DNA of 64,000 nucleotides from Acanthochlamys bracteata (lineage: Eukaryota > Streptophyta > Magnoliopsida > Pandanales > Velloziaceae). The DNA lies in assembly GCA_019914995.1 (NCBI GenBank), contig CM034138.1:3596001-3660000 (forward strand), written 5' to 3'. Position numbers and translations under genes: made by a program. Positions 34,395 to 47,709 of this stretch are shown piece by piece. The notes beneath the pieces are model-generated. The model did no database searches and was not told where the DNA came from. It saw only the letters and a list, made by a program, of their open reading frames with translations. Positions within the stretch are counted from its first letter, which is position 1. Every line of letters begins with the position of its first letter.

Positions 34395-36840
34395 AGCTGG
34401 TTAAATCAACTATAAGAGAGAGAGAGACAGTGAGGAAATTATGAAAAAAAAAAGAAGAAAACTCATGGGAAACAATGTCGGAGTAGTTTTGCAAAAATTG
34501 TTATTTCATTTCATTATATTATTTCAACTTTTTGTTTCTATTTAAACTTTTACAGTACTCTAACATAAATTTTTAAAAATTAATTGTACTTTATAAATTT
34601 TTTAGATATATTAATTTTTATTATATTTTTTGAGTTAATAAAAGTTAGCTTAATTTTCTAAAAAGCATCAAAAGTTTAAAAAAGTAATTACTTCTAAATG
34701 ACTCTTTCCACAAGTCCATCTTTTAATTCATATTATGTCCTTAAACACACCTTGTTCACTTTCTTGCATCATATAGATCATTAGTGTTGTAAAACTCGTT
34801 CAGATTACTTTGTAAAAGAAAAAGTTTAAATCCTTCAAAAGATATAATAAAGATATTTTTTTAATATCTTACTTATAAATATTTAGAAAAACAGAAATTA
34901 TATGTATAATTTTTTGATAATCTATAATTTATCTATATTTTTCAAATTAAAAAAATTTCTAAAAAAATTATACATAATTTTTTGGAGTTGAAAAAACTTT
35001 TTATTAAGTTAGACTATTTCATAGAAACCATACAAACAAAGATGTTAATTATTTAAAATAAATTACTTGTTTTAATAAGTAGGAAACTAAAATAATATAT
35101 GAAGAGTTTATGACATACAATTTACTAAGATTAAAAAAATTGATAATACTATAAAAATATTATTCAAAGCTATAAAATTTTTACTAAGATTAAAAATTTC
35201 CAAACAGTCCTTAATTATAATATCTGCTTGAAGAAAACAGCAGGAGAGCTTTTAAATCTGTAAATGGGACAACTGGTACAGGTTGCTGGCTCTGGTTTCG
35301 ATCTTTAAGCATGTGAAATAGTTAAAATAGATCCTGTCTTCTTATTTTTGGTACATTCCATGTATTGTTTTAGTTGATAATCTCTCGGAACTTGTGTATT
35401 GGATTCATATTTCTTATTATTATTATTATTTACAATCTTCTTTAGATTGGAACTTATTGTAATCAGGGAAAAGTAGAATTACGCAACGTGAAATAGATAA
35501 GGAATTGTTTTTTTTTATACAGTTTCTGTCTGGATTAATAACATATGGGAGCTGATAGTATTCTTAAAAAACTTTTTTAAGATTGGGATTGTTTTGATGG
35601 TTTTTAATTATTCATGAGAATTATGGTTTTTACTAATAGCTTCTGTTACCCAGAAACTTAGCACATATTTCAATTATTCTCAAATTAGTTTTTTTTTTCA
35701 GATTTGAATTTAACACTTTATTTATTTTAATTATTATTTCTGCAGTAAATTTTATTTACTAAAATTATATTTTAAATTTTAATTTATATGTTTCAGTTAT
35801 GATTTTAAATTTTATCGAACTTTATTTATTTTAATTTTTTACTTTTCACAAAATTTTCTTTTTAAAAATTTATTTTCGTAAAATTTATTTTATGTGATCG
35901 AGATATATCTTTAGAGCACGTTCATCTACAATTTAAATTTCACTTTTTTCAATTCATTTTTAATATAAAATAAATATAAAATATAAATAAAAATTTATTA
36001 AAATTTTGTTAAATTTAATTTTAAAACTTACTATTAATACAAAAATTAATATAAAATTTAGTTTTTATTAAATAATTTAATTAATCAGCAGTCAGTCCGG
36101 AACACTTCCATCTGATCCGGAACCGGTTAATCCAGTGCTGCAATTTGTGTGGTATACTGTAAGCAGTAACATTTCTTATTTTGCGTTCTGCGTGAATTTT
36201 TTTAGGTAGTTGAGCTACAGAAGTAGATGTGCCACAGTCTTTTCATTCTTTTGAAAAATTTAAACCTTGCTGAGATTTTACCAACATACCCAGGTTTGCA
36301 TGCCCGTCTGTTAGTAACCATGCTGAATAGCATAAATAATTTCGGAAATATTTCGAAGAGCTTATAAAATAAATTTTTTTTAAAATAAAAATTATTTTTA
36401 ATTTTTTTTAAAAAATATTTATTTTTTTATTTTTAAAAAATAATAAAAATATATAATAAAAATTTTTTATTATATTTTATAAATTTTTAAATAAATTTTT
36501 TATATTTTTATAAAATATATATTAAAAAATATGAACTAAAAAATTAAAAAATTATAATTGCGGTGGTTACCTACCTATTGTCGGGTGGGTGCAATTATTT
36601 ATCTCTGATGCCTGTGGAAATGGAGAACAATCATGACTTTACCCTATAAAGTTAGGAGAAGTTTTGAAATAATAAAAAATAAATTTTTTATCATAAAAAA
36701 CTAATATAATTAAAGCATGTAATTATTTTATATTCTTTTTTCTAAAACACTATAGAAATTTATTAACAATATAAATATTTTTTAAAATAAAAAGTAATAA
36801 AAATGTAGTGCTAAACAAAGTGTAGTCAGATTGTTTAGAT
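34395..36840. other. AT-rich intergenic with decayed repeats
   Basis: No gene. It holds a GA tract near 34411-34427, a (TTA)n tract near 35414-35431, and further A/T-only blocks (about 36345-36560 and 36660-36800) that resemble the AT-rich element family but lack clear ends. Confidence 0.4.
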
Positions 36841-37086
36841 TTAGGATGTTTTTGGTATTGCTTTTTTAAAAAATAATTATTTAATTTGTTATTTTATATT
36901 TTTTAATATATTTTCTATAAATATTTAAAATTAAAAATTTAGAAAATATATAAAAATTTACATAACTTACTTATTATTATTATTAGATAAAAAATAAATT
37001 TTATTTTTTAAAAATAATATAAATATTATCTATTTTAAAAAAAATTCAATTTGAAAGAGATGGTAGGAAACGGGACCCTTAATTAG
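36841..37086. repeat. AT-rich element, GTTTGG family copy
   Basis: The left end TTAGGATGTTTTTGGTATTG and right end GGAAACGGGACCCTTAATTA are imperfect inverted complements around an A/T-only interior. Confidence 0.45.
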
Positions 37087-37270
37087 ATCCAAATGATCTA
37101 ACTAGGCGTACATTCTTTACTACCCCAACTGTACTATTTCTTTTTAGTCATGCAAAAAAATTAGACGTTGACATTTTGCATTCAATGATTAAATGAAAAG
37201 AAGTGCTGTGGGTTTTAGTTATATTGGAAATGTGGGTGCTTTTAGGTAGTATAAAGTTTTGAGACATGAA

Positions 37271-37501
37271 TTAAGAGTTTATTTGAACTATTTTTGAAAA
37301 ATTTTTTTAAATAAAAAATATTTTTATTTAATTTTGAGAAATAATTTTTAATCTAGAAATAATAAAATAAATAATAATAAAATTTTATTATATAGACTTA
37401 TTTTATATTTTAAAATTTTTAAATAAATTCTATGAAAAATTAATTAGAAACATAAATTTGAAATTTTAAAAGATTATTTTCTGAATGCAAACAGTTCCTT
37501 A
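37271..37501. repeat. AT-rich element, GTTTGG family copy
   Basis: The left end TTAAGAGTTTATTTGAACT and right end GCAAACAGTTCCTTA are imperfect inverted complements around an A/T-only interior. Confidence 0.45.
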
Positions 37502-39472
37502 GATCATATTTGGCCGAGATTTTTGAGAACCTTCAATTTTTTTTTAATTTTATATTTTTTTATACTTTAAAAATTTTATTATAATTTTTTAAAATTTCTT
37601 ATAATAAGTATTATTATTTATTCTTTTTTATAAAAATATTTTTAAAATTTTAATTTTATAAATATTTTCAAACTTTCCCAAAAGTCGCCAGCAGATGATT
37701 GTTAAAGCCATCAATAACCAATTTTGCTATTTAATAAAAGTGCTACTACATGTAGCAACAAAATTGTGGATTTTTGTATATATTCAATTCATGTAGAATA
37801 AATACAAGACTACAAATGTATTACTCTTTCACCTTCTCCAGGTTAGAGTTGCAAAATAAAATCAATTTTCTATTACAAATGTATTACTACAAATACAACT
37901 TTGTCATTTATGTATACATGAGTTATTTTTTAATTTTATTTTCAACTTTTAAATTTATTTTTACATTAAAATAATCTCGTCTATGTTTGGGCATATATTT
38001 GATAGAATACAAAATTTAAATTAAAAGTTTTTCCCTCTAAATTTATTTTAAAAGTTTTAAAATTTTTAATTAAAAATTTTACTTTCAAATTCAATTTTAA
38101 TAAAATTTTTTTAATTCTAAACTTAATTTAAATAAATTTAATATCAATATAAACAAAACCTACTTCAATGAGTACTCTTTTCATTACACTCGCTTCACTT
38201 CTTTGTCAAGTTAATTTTTAGATGCAACTTTTATAACGTTTTGCTCAGTTTTTTAGAATGGAAACTGACTTTCAGAAGGCGAAGTGGATTTTTTCCAGCA
38301 CTAGGCTTATGCTTTTTGCTTATTTGGTTAGAATGATGATGAACTCATTTTTTTTTTCTTTATCTTTTATAAATACAATTTTTAGATTATTTTAGAGATA
38401 TTTTATCTTTTACATCATTTTTTTATAATTTATATTTGATGTTAATTTATAAGTGGACCTGTATAAGTAGATGCAATTGAGCTAACAATGCTCTTTCTTC
38501 GTGAAGTCCTTCCACTCAAAAATACCTAATATCTTTTTTTAGTTAAAAATTACTAAAAGGGTTGAAGTTTCCAATTGGTTAATAAAATTCCAAAAATCAG
38601 AATATAATTTTCCTATCCAATTCGTACCCAAATAAAATTGGATTTAAATTTGATCTGCGGTTCCGATCCGATCGACCCGTTGATCTAACAGATCAATTGA
38701 GAACCGTGATCAGAATAATTTTTTGTTTCGATGTTCGGTTCGATTTTTATAATTATTCATACAACAATATTTTAATAGCCATTTAGAAATATTTAAAATA
38801 ATTTTTATTAAATTTATGATGTATAATATATGTGTTTTTCTAGAGAATTTTAATCTGTAATAATTTTATAAATAAATAAAAAATAAATTAAAATATCAAA
38901 ATAAAATAAAAGATTTTATAAACGACTTCGAAATGAAATGAATTCTTTATTATCGTGTATTTCATTCTTATTCAATCATTCATGGTGTAAAAACCCAAAG
39001 AAAGATCATATGCCTGAGTAGTTATCGGAGCGTCTCAAATGTCCGAAAATTTAGTTTTTATTGTCAGAAGACTCAGAACTGAAGTTTCTAATAATTCACG
39101 TATTTTAAATACAATCTAAATTAAAAATATACTAGAAAAATTATTATATTTTAATTTTAACTCACTTCAAAGACCAACTTAAACATCAGTTCTAACTCAT
39201 TTAAAAAAATTATTAAATCATACAAATTAAATTTATTTTTAAGTTTCTGATAAAAGTTATTTACGTGAATTTGCAATAATCGGAAACTAAATTAATAATT
39301 AACTCTGAACCTTTTCTGTGCATGAACAAAGGCATCGTGTAATTTACTAAAACAAAATGATTTCATTTATAATCCTGTTATCTAACTAGCATTGATGACC
39401 ATCTAAAAGTAATGAATGCTTTGTTTTAGGTCGCAATATATGACTCAATCTAAAATTGATCAATTTAGTTAG
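37502..39472. other. AT-rich intergenic, no gene
   Basis: No coding frame with family similarity. One further A/T block at about 37505-37690 (left end CATATTTGGCCGAGA) may be another decayed element. A short balanced-composition stretch near 38650-38710 carries GATCTGCGGTTCCGATCCGA but no recognised feature. Confidence 0.4.
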
Positions 39473-40160
39473 GTTAAGAATTAAAATTTTTGATCCGTAT
39501 AAATATATGAATTAAATTAAAGTTGAATGAATTTGATCCAATTATTAAATAGATTAATTTGAATTAATCTAATATTGACCCGCCAATTTTAATTATTATC
39601 TCTTAAAAAAATAATTTTATTTTATTTTTACCGTATAATAAAATATTAGTAATAAAAATAATTAATAATAATAATTTATTAATATTTAAATTATGTTATA
39701 TTTATAATTAATTTAGAATAAAATATGATTTAATATATTGAAAAAATATTTTCTAGGTATTTTTCTAATGACGGATTTAGAAAAAAATTTATCGAAATTA
39801 TTAATATGTATTTATGATTATAAAACTTAGCTATCACTATATATTTTCAAAAAATATAAAGAAATTCTTTTGGGTTTTTTAATGACCAATAAAAATATTA
39901 AACAATGCATATTTTAACTAACATTTTTTATATTTCGTTACTAAAAATATCGTACATTTTTATTTCAACTGATTTTCTAATTTTACTAAATAGATCGATC
40001 TGGATTTAATTTAATTATTAATAATTTGAGTTAGAATTAATAATTTTTAACTGTATAAATGTATAATTTGAATTAAAATTGATCGAATTTGATATGAATA
40101 TTAAATAAATTATTTAAAATTGATATATCAATTCAATTATCATTTCTTTTTTTAAAAAAA
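39473..40160. repeat. Diverged direct repeat pair (~130 bp, ~420-bp spacer)
   Basis: The interval 39473-39610 resembles 40030-40160 in the same orientation: GAATTAAAATTTTTGATCCG with GTATAAATATATGAATTAAA against GAATTAATAATTTTTAACTG with TATAAATGTATAATTTGAAT, and both end in TTATTATCTCTT/TTATCATTTCTT followed by A/T runs. They could be the LTRs of a tiny decayed retroelement or a local duplication. No primer-binding site was seen. Confidence 0.4.
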
Positions 40161-40593
40161 AAAAGAAAATTTTTTGAGATGTAATTAGCTGCAATTTTGG
40201 TACATGAACATGAGCTTGTCGCGGGACTTCTGAAACATTTTGTTGCGATACATCAAAAATAATTTTATATTTTGAAATTTGTTTTATAATACTACATAAA
40301 TTATTTAACATATAAAAACTACCTAATAAAATTTTTATTATTATTTATTATTATTATATATAATTTATTTTATCAAAATAAAATAAAGTAATATTTTTCT
40401 ACAAAGATTTTGTAGTTTATTCTCATTCACGATGAAAATTTTTTTTCACTTGCAACTCTTCTTTCTTTTGCCCCCTCTATATTAGCAGTACTTTCACTAG
40501 TAACTGAAAAACAAACTACTTCAAAGTTCAAACCCACTACACTCTCTCCATCCCTTCTTCATTCTCTTCTCCTTTCTTTTCTTCTTCACAGCC
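40161..40593 (+). promoter_or_regulatory. Promoter and 5' UTR of HSL1
   Basis: A TATA-like CTATATTAG lies at about 40477-40485. It is followed by a CT-rich leader up to the start codon, as in many plant genes. The exact transcription start cannot be read from sequence. Confidence 0.4.
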
Positions 40594-43500
40594 ATGTCTT
40601 CCCAATCTGTTCTTCTTCATCTTCTGTTCTTCTTGTTGTTGTTTCCGTTGCTAACATTCTCATTAACAGAAGAAGGTGTTCATCTTCTTGAAGCAAAACA
40701 AACCTTGGAAGACCGAATTAATTCTCTCTCCAACTGGAACTCACACGATTCAAATCCTTGCAACTGGACAGGAGTCAACTGCGCCTTCACCGATGGAACA
40801 GTTATTACCGTTACTTCCGTCGACTTAACTAACTTCAGTCTCGCCGGACCCTTCCCTTCTTCTCTCTGCACCGGCTTAGCAAATCTTTCTTTCCTCTCTC
40901 TTTCTTACAACTTCATTAATGGAACACTCAACCCTTCTTCTCTACTCCCATGTTCTTCGTTAACTCACCTTGATCTTTCGCAGAACCTTCTTGTTGGTTC
41001 TTTACCTAGTTCACTAGCTTCTCTTCCGAAGCTTGAGTATCTTGATCTTAGTGGTAATAACTTTTCCGGTGGTATACCGCTAGAGTTTGGTTCTTTCCCG
41101 AAGCTTCGAAAACTTTCACTTGTTGCTAATTTGCTGAACTCTAGTATACCATCTTTCTTTTCTGAGATTTCAACTCTAACTCAGCTTAATCTTTCTTACA
41201 ATCCTTTCGTTCCCGGCAAAATACCACCGGAGTTTGGAAACTTTTCGAATCTTGAAACGTTGTGGTTATCAAGCTGCAATCTTGTCGGTAGTATTCCCGC
41301 AGAGCTCGGAAAGCTTAGAGCTCTAAAGAATCTTGATCTTTCGAGTAACTCATTATCCGGTTCGATACCTGCAACACTCGCCGGACTGGTTTCTGTTCAA
41401 CAAATTGAGCTATACAGCAATAATCTTGTAGGAAGTTTGCCTGCTGGCTTTTCTAATTTGGATGAACTTCGATTGTTTGATGCAGCCATGAATGAACTTG
41501 AAGGTCCTCTGCCTGCTGATTTCTTCGAAGCGCCGGCGCTTGAAAGCGTTCATTTGTACGATAATAACATCACCGGAGAGATACCTAGAAGCATTTCAAG
41601 CTCCAGAACGCTGTCTGATCTACGGCTATTCTCGAACAATCTTACCGGCGGATTGCCGGAAGATTTGGGAAAGAATTCGCCGCTTCTGTTCGTTGATATT
41701 TCAGATAATCAACTCTCCGGTGAGATTCCATCGAGTATTTGCGATAAGGGGAAATTAGAACAGCTCCTTCTTCTCGACAACCAGTTATCCGGAAGCATTC
41801 CGGAAGGGCTCGGCAGTTGCCTGACGCTTAACAGAGTTCGGTTAGCTAACAACAGGCTCTCCGGTGAAGTTCCGGCTAGTCTGTGGGGCCTGCCACATGT
41901 CTATCTACTGGAGCTTATTGGAAACTCGTTATCCGGAAGCATTTCTCCGGCGATTGCCGGAGCTGGGAATTTATCTACCCTTCTGATTTCAGACAACCAG
42001 TTTCACGGTGGAATCCCGGCTGAACTGGGTTCTCTGCCGCACCTCTATGAATTCTCTGCAGCTAATAACAAGCTCACCGGAGTAGTCCCAGCGTCGCTTG
42101 GCAATCTACGGGTGCTCGGGAAACTCGATCTTCACAACAACTCACTCTCCGGCGAGCTACCGAGAGATGTCAAGGCTTGGTTTAGACTCACTGAACTCAA
42201 TCTTCGAAACAACTGGATTACCGGAACTATCCCGCCGGAACTCGGAAACCTCCCTGTGCTTAACTATCTTGATCTTTCCAACAATGAGCTCACAGGAGAA
42301 GTCCCTACACGGTTGCAGAACTTGAAACTGAACCAGTTCAATCTTTCAAATAATGAGCTTAGCGGTGCTCTGCCTCCCTTGTTCTCAAGCAACAGCTTCA
42401 GAGACAGCTTCTTGAACAATCCCAGCCTCTGCCGCGGTATAGATAGTTCAAGCCAAGGTACTGAAGATCGCCGGAGACAACATTCCGGCTATCTCTGGCT
42501 TCTCCGTTCGATCTTCATTCTTTCGGCAGCGGTACTTATCTTTGGTTCTGTTTGGTTCTTCTACAAGTACAAGAAGTACAAGCAAGAAAAGCTCGATGTA
42601 GAGAAATCAAGATGGACATTAACTTCATTCCACAAACTTGGTTTTAGTGACTATGAAGTTTTAGATTGCATTCATGAAGACAATGCAATAGGCAGCGGTG
42701 CTTCTGGTAAAGTCTACCGTGCAGTCTTGAGCAACGGCGAAGCTGTGGCCATTAAGAAGCTATGGGGAAACACTGGTAATGATGATGGCTTCGCCGCAGA
42801 GGTTGTGACATTGGGGAAGATAAGGCATAAGAACATTGTCAAGCTATGGTGCTGCTGTACTCACAAGGATTCAAAGCTGCTTGTTTATGAATACATGCCT
42901 AATGGGAGCTTAGGTGACTTGTTGCATAGCAGTAAAGGAAGGATTCTTGATTGGCCTACAAGGTTAAAGATTGCTTTGGATGCAGCCGAGGGTCTATCTT
43001 ATTTGCATCATGATTGTGTTCCGCCAATCCTTCACAGGGACGTTAAGTCGAATAACATACTGCTTGATGCAGAGTTTGGAGCCAAGGTTGCTGATTTTGG
43101 CGTTGCTAAACCTGTTGATTCTAAGGAGAAGGCCATGTCTCTCATTACTGGCTCTTGTGGTTACATTGCTCCGGGTTTGAACCCTGAAACATTTTAGTTT
43201 CAATTTGGTTTTGCATTGATCAGTACTAGATTGTTTCATTATAGATTTTAGTAATGAATCTTTTTTATTTTTGTTATTTTGTGGAGTTATTTTTTTCTTG
43301 GCACTCATATGTAGCATGGTTTTAGAATTAGTACAATCATTCAATTCCTTCTCTTCTGTTGTATGTTCTTTTTTTTTTTTCTTTTTGTTTTTAATAATTT
43401 TTATGTATATACTTATTATCCATTCCTACTGCTTAGTTTATATTAGTTTAATTCTCATGTTTTCTTTTTGGCATCCATGTAGGTTTAAAATTTGTGAAAC

Positions 43501-44183
43501 TCTATACACAAGTCTTAAGATTCTTCTATTCTGCAAACGCAATTATGTAAAGGATTTTCCCACTTCTTCCATTTTAACGAAGTTTATCCATATTCATTAC
43601 TTCTGTAGAGTAACATTGTATTTCTTGGTCAAGATTTATTTGATATGATTTGATTTAGAAGGAAAATAACAAAATTTCTGATAAAGCATGACTATAGTGT
43701 GATTTTGCTGTGATCATGTTTTCAAGCCTTGTGCATTACTTTCTTCTAGTTGTTGGTACATCATCATCTTGATGTTGTGATGCAGAGTACGCCTACACAC
43801 TCCGCGTGAACGAGAAGAGCGACATCTATAGTTTTGGGGTAGTCATTCTTGAACTGGTCACAGGAAAACGTCCGGTGGATTCAGACATCGGAGATAAGGA
43901 CCTAGTGAAGTGGGTGTCCAGCACATTGCAACTGAAAGGTATTGATTCTGTGATTGATCAAAAGCTCGGTGCCTGCTTCAAGAAAGAAATATCCAGGGCG
44001 TTAGAGATCGGTCTCCTCTGCACGAGTTCGTTACCTTTCAATCGGCCTTCATTGAGAAAGGTAGTAAAGATGCTTACCGAAATAAGTCCTGTAAGCAATC
44101 TGATCAAACCTGAGAAGAAGAAAGGGGGTATCAAGTCTCTGTACTGCAACGAGGATTCATCTGATCGAGGTAGCATTGTATGA
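40594..44183 (+). CDS. HSL1: LRR receptor-like kinase HSL1 (HAESA family)
   Basis: This is a plasma-membrane receptor kinase of LRR subfamily XI. HAESA and HSL receptors bind small secreted peptides of the IDA/CLE type with SERK co-receptors and act in organ separation and development. Two exons, 40594-43174 and 43786-44183, give 992 residues, close to HAESA. The intron falls inside the activation segment, splitting GSCGYIAPE, as in the HAESA family. A signal peptide (1-24, LLHLLFFLLLFPLLTFS) is followed by the N-terminal cap with CNWTGVNC, about twenty LRRs to ~615, and a membrane helix at ~633-655 (LRSIFILSAAVLIFGSVWFF). The kinase is intact: GSGASGKV at 700-707, Lys721 in VAIKK, HRD at 814-816, DFG at 834-836 and WCCC in the N-lobe. 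The tail CNEDSSDRGSIV matches HSL1 rather than HAESA. Confidence 0.95.
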
Positions 44184-44600
44184 ACATGTTATATATTAAG
44201 AACATTTTTTGGAGAACATTATACGAATGAATGAAGAAGTCTTCAAAGAAGATAGTCATGTATGTAGTGCATTTTGCTATCTAAGATGGTGCTTGTTGCC
44301 GTTTGGTATTGTTGCAAAATGGAAAGTGAGATGGTGATGAACTGGTGCGTGTGTGATTGAATTTCATTATGAGGTTCAAGTTGAAGAGAAATGGTATTCA
44401 GATTGAAGCCTGCAGAGATTTGAATTAGATTTTGATTTTGTTACATGTATCAGTTTTAGTCATTGTGGATTTTTATTGGAGGCTGTGCTTCTAAGTGATT
44501 ATTTTATTCTATTTAATTCGTTTTCAAAGAAATATTTTAATAGTATTTTTAATTTTTTTAAAAATATTAAATATAAATAAAAATTATGTCAATATATATA
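44184..44600. other. HSL1 3' UTR and spacer
   Basis: No coding sequence. The first ~300 bp are probably HSL1 3' UTR. The end runs into the TA-rich target site of the MITE at 44601. Confidence 0.45.
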
Positions 44601-44941
44601 TATAGGATAGAGGCACATAGTATTTTTATAAGCACATTGGTGCACATGTCGGCCAAAAGTAGCCGGCGAGATTTTCAAATTTAATTTTCACCGTTGGATA
44701 TGGAGAACCATGAGTTGTAAATATGTTATTAAAGTTTCAATTCAATCGGAATACAAATCGACTTTCATCGGAACTCTTGATCAAAATGACGCAAAAACAA
44801 AATTTTAATAATATATTTGCAACTCATGGTTTTTCATATCCAACGGTGGAGATTAAATTTGAAGATCTTACCGACGACTTTTGATCAGCATGTGCACCAA
44901 TATGTCTATAACAACACCATATGCCTCTATTTTATCCTATA
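44601..44941. mobile_element. Foldback MITE, GCCGGC family, complete copy
   Basis: The ends TATAGGATAGAGGCACATAG and ATGCCTCTATTTTATCCTAT are inverted complements, flanked on both sides by (TA)n. The arms carry GGCCAAAAGTAGCCGGCGAG and, inverted, the degraded equivalent at 44871-44889. Shared internal blocks are the TCCAACGGTGGAGATTAAAT type and CGGAACTCTTGATCAAAATG. It has no coding capacity. The two arms pair over most of the ~340 bp. Confidence 0.8.
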
Positions 44942-46251
44942 TATATATATATATTTAATTTTTGAAATTACAAATGATAAGCTTGTCTTTAAACAAAATC
45001 TTATCAAGATTTATAATAACTCATTTTTTTATTTACTTTTAAAAACTCATTTTGTAAAAATTCATTTTGAAACAAATAAACACACCTTTTAACTTTTGAA
45101 TTTTGTATTATTTAGTGGAAGGATAATAAGGACTTATTGATTCACCATAAGTCCGAAAGTAATTTTTTTATCAAAAAGTTACTTATAATGTTTTTTTTAA
45201 TTTAATTTTATACAGTTATATTTTAATAACTGTGACGAATTTATGATTTTTCTCAAACTAATTGAAAATAAGAAGAATGAGCCTAAATTTTTATAAATAT
45301 TATGTTAAAATCATTAATAACTAATGTTAGACTAAATTTTTTTTAACATTTGTTCTCTATTAGAGCGTTTTTTTTAATTGAACTAATATAGATTATGTGC
45401 TCTGTAAGAAATTGGTTGAAATAAACTACTTGTCCTGAAATAAAATAAATTATTTGTTCTAAAATATAATAAATTAATATCGTTGAATAAAATAAGCTAT
45501 CTGTTCTGAAATGAAACAGATTATTTTTGTTCTAAAATAAATCGGACCGTAAAGATCTTAAATAGATATAAATAATAAAATTAAATTTAGCCTATATTCT
45601 GAGCCGATCCGATCCAACTTTTTTTTGATACTATGTGACTAATTAAAAAATTTTTTTAAAACTAATTGACAATAAGAAAATAAGCACAAATTTTTATAAA
45701 TATTATTTCAAAATTATTGATAAATAATACAGAATTAAACTTTTCTTAACAATAATTATTGACTATCCACTTTCAAAAACTTAGTTCTCACCAAATAAAA
45801 CACGCACAAAATCAATGCCACAACAGAAGGTTGTTTCATTAAAACTGAAAAATATTTCAAACAGTGTGCTTGTAGGTATGCAGTAAATTAAAAACAAGCA
45901 AACAGCAAAGCAAGCAGGAAACAGGTGCAGCGGGAGAAAACAAAACAAAAAGCAGAAAGAGTTATGCAAAATAATACAGAACAGTACACTGATGTATGTA
46001 GTCACCTCAGCAGCTTCAATACTCTGTTTATTTCTGGTGCATGACAGATTCTTTATTGCAGGGCAGAAACCAACTGCCCTATTGAATCAAATCTTCACTC
46101 TTTAAATTATGTATCATGAATTTTATAGTAACAAAATAAACATGTTTTTGTAGACTTCATGTACTTTAGTTGAAACTTCTTATTTTATATTGCTCATGAA
46201 GGTGAAGTTGTTCTGGAAGTGATTGCTCAATGAACGAAGCGCAACTGCTGC
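44942..46251. other. AT-rich intergenic, no gene
   Basis: I see no coding frame with family similarity or RNA gene. The piece GAAATTTTTATAAATATTAT-like recurs twice (about 45285-45320 and 45690-45720), suggesting a small diverged duplication. Confidence 0.4.
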
Positions 46252-46546
46252 TAAGAAGGTGTTTCAAATGCCGATAATTTTATTTTTTTTTACTAAATTT
46301 TGAATTTTAGTTAATATATTTTAATTATATAAAAAATTTAGAATTTCATTTTTACAAGCTGAACTTCAGTTTAAAATTTTTTATTTATATATTTTTTAAT
46401 ACAATTATATCTTTCAATTTTCAATACACTCTTAAAATTATTGAAATACAAATACTGAATTTTACTTCTATTTTATTTTTTAAAAAATTTTATTTTTAAT
46501 TTTTACTTTTATGAAACTCAGTTATAGTAATTCGAAACACGCCTAA
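46252..46546. repeat. AT-rich foldback-like element, family with GTGTTTCAAAT ends
   Basis: The left end AGGTGTTTCAAATGCCG and right end GTAATTCGAAACACGCCTAA are imperfect inverted complements. The right part (GAAACTCAGTTATAGTAATT) aligns with the element at 19587-19873. Confidence 0.5.
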
Positions 46547-47709
46547 ATAAAACTTTCATCAATGTTGTTATTTGTAGTGTAGAAAAATTCAACACTGGAC
46601 ATAAACATCTACAAAACTTGGATATATGTTCAATCCAGTGGATTACTTTTAATTGGTTTGATCTGCTAAAAAGTTGTAAAAAAAAAAATAGTAGAATCAT
46701 TTCTCAAGAAAGTTATCTTTAACATATATTGTGGACAATCTCAAGCACAGAGGTACAATGAAAATTATTATATTTATATCATCTGAAAGTTCCTTTTTTT
46801 TCAAAAAAAAATTTCGGATCATTTCTGTCGGAATAAGGAAAACGAACCCATCTTTAGTTCTGGGGCTAAGGATGTTAACTGGTTCAGTCTCAAATCTAAC
46901 ATACTGTAAATTATCATGCTAGCAATCCCTGTTATTTTTTAAAAGAAGATGGATTAATTTAATCAAAAAAATTTTACCTAAGAATTGTAGAAGGAATCCA
47001 TAAGAAGAACTTGTAAAGATCATCATAAACCTAATGGAAAATCTCAACTACTGCAGGTGATTATTATGTTTCTGCTGAACAAGACCAACCATTTCAGCGT
47101 CCCTACAGTTTCCTATAGTAGAATCTTTGTTTTACCTGCCCTCTCTATTTGCAACTCAACAAAAAATGCACAAAAATAAAAAATACCCAAAACAAACAAA
47201 ATAGGTTGAAGTTTGTTGGAACCGTTCTCCCTACGTTACATTTTGACATTGAAGTGATTATCATTTTAAATAGTAGTTCAATATTTCTTAATAATTTTTT
47301 TACAATATTATATACAATTTTTATAAAAATTTAAAAGTACAAAAATTATATATCATAAAATTTTTATATGTACAAATTTTTTCTTTTAAATTAAAATAAA
47401 ATTATTTTTTAAAAAATATTTAAAACATTTTTATTTCAAATAAATTATAATTATATAAGTATTTTTTAAATGTCCCTTTAGACAACCAGCCCAACAACCA
47501 AACCACCCTCAAGCCCCAAGGCCCCAATGAATAAAATCAAATCATACATACTACAAAATTTCTTAGCCACGATTTCATTAATTCCCTGCTTCCAAAACAA
47601 AATTGATTCTGCAATTCTCGTTTATATCACCCTTCTCTATATCAATTGCAAATAGTCCTGATTTTTTTATGGATACTGAATTTAAATTAAACATGTTATA
47701 GATATACAG
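46547..47709. other. Intergenic upstream of the pseudokinase gene
   Basis: No gene. An A/T-only block at about 47270-47460 resembles the interior of the AT-rich families. The last ~150 bp are presumably promoter and 5' UTR of the gene starting at 47710. Confidence 0.4.

Noticed and set aside
36345-36800. Blocks of A/T that might be matrix-attachment sites or an origin
   Set aside because: Composition alone is not evidence; they fit better as decayed AT-rich repeats.
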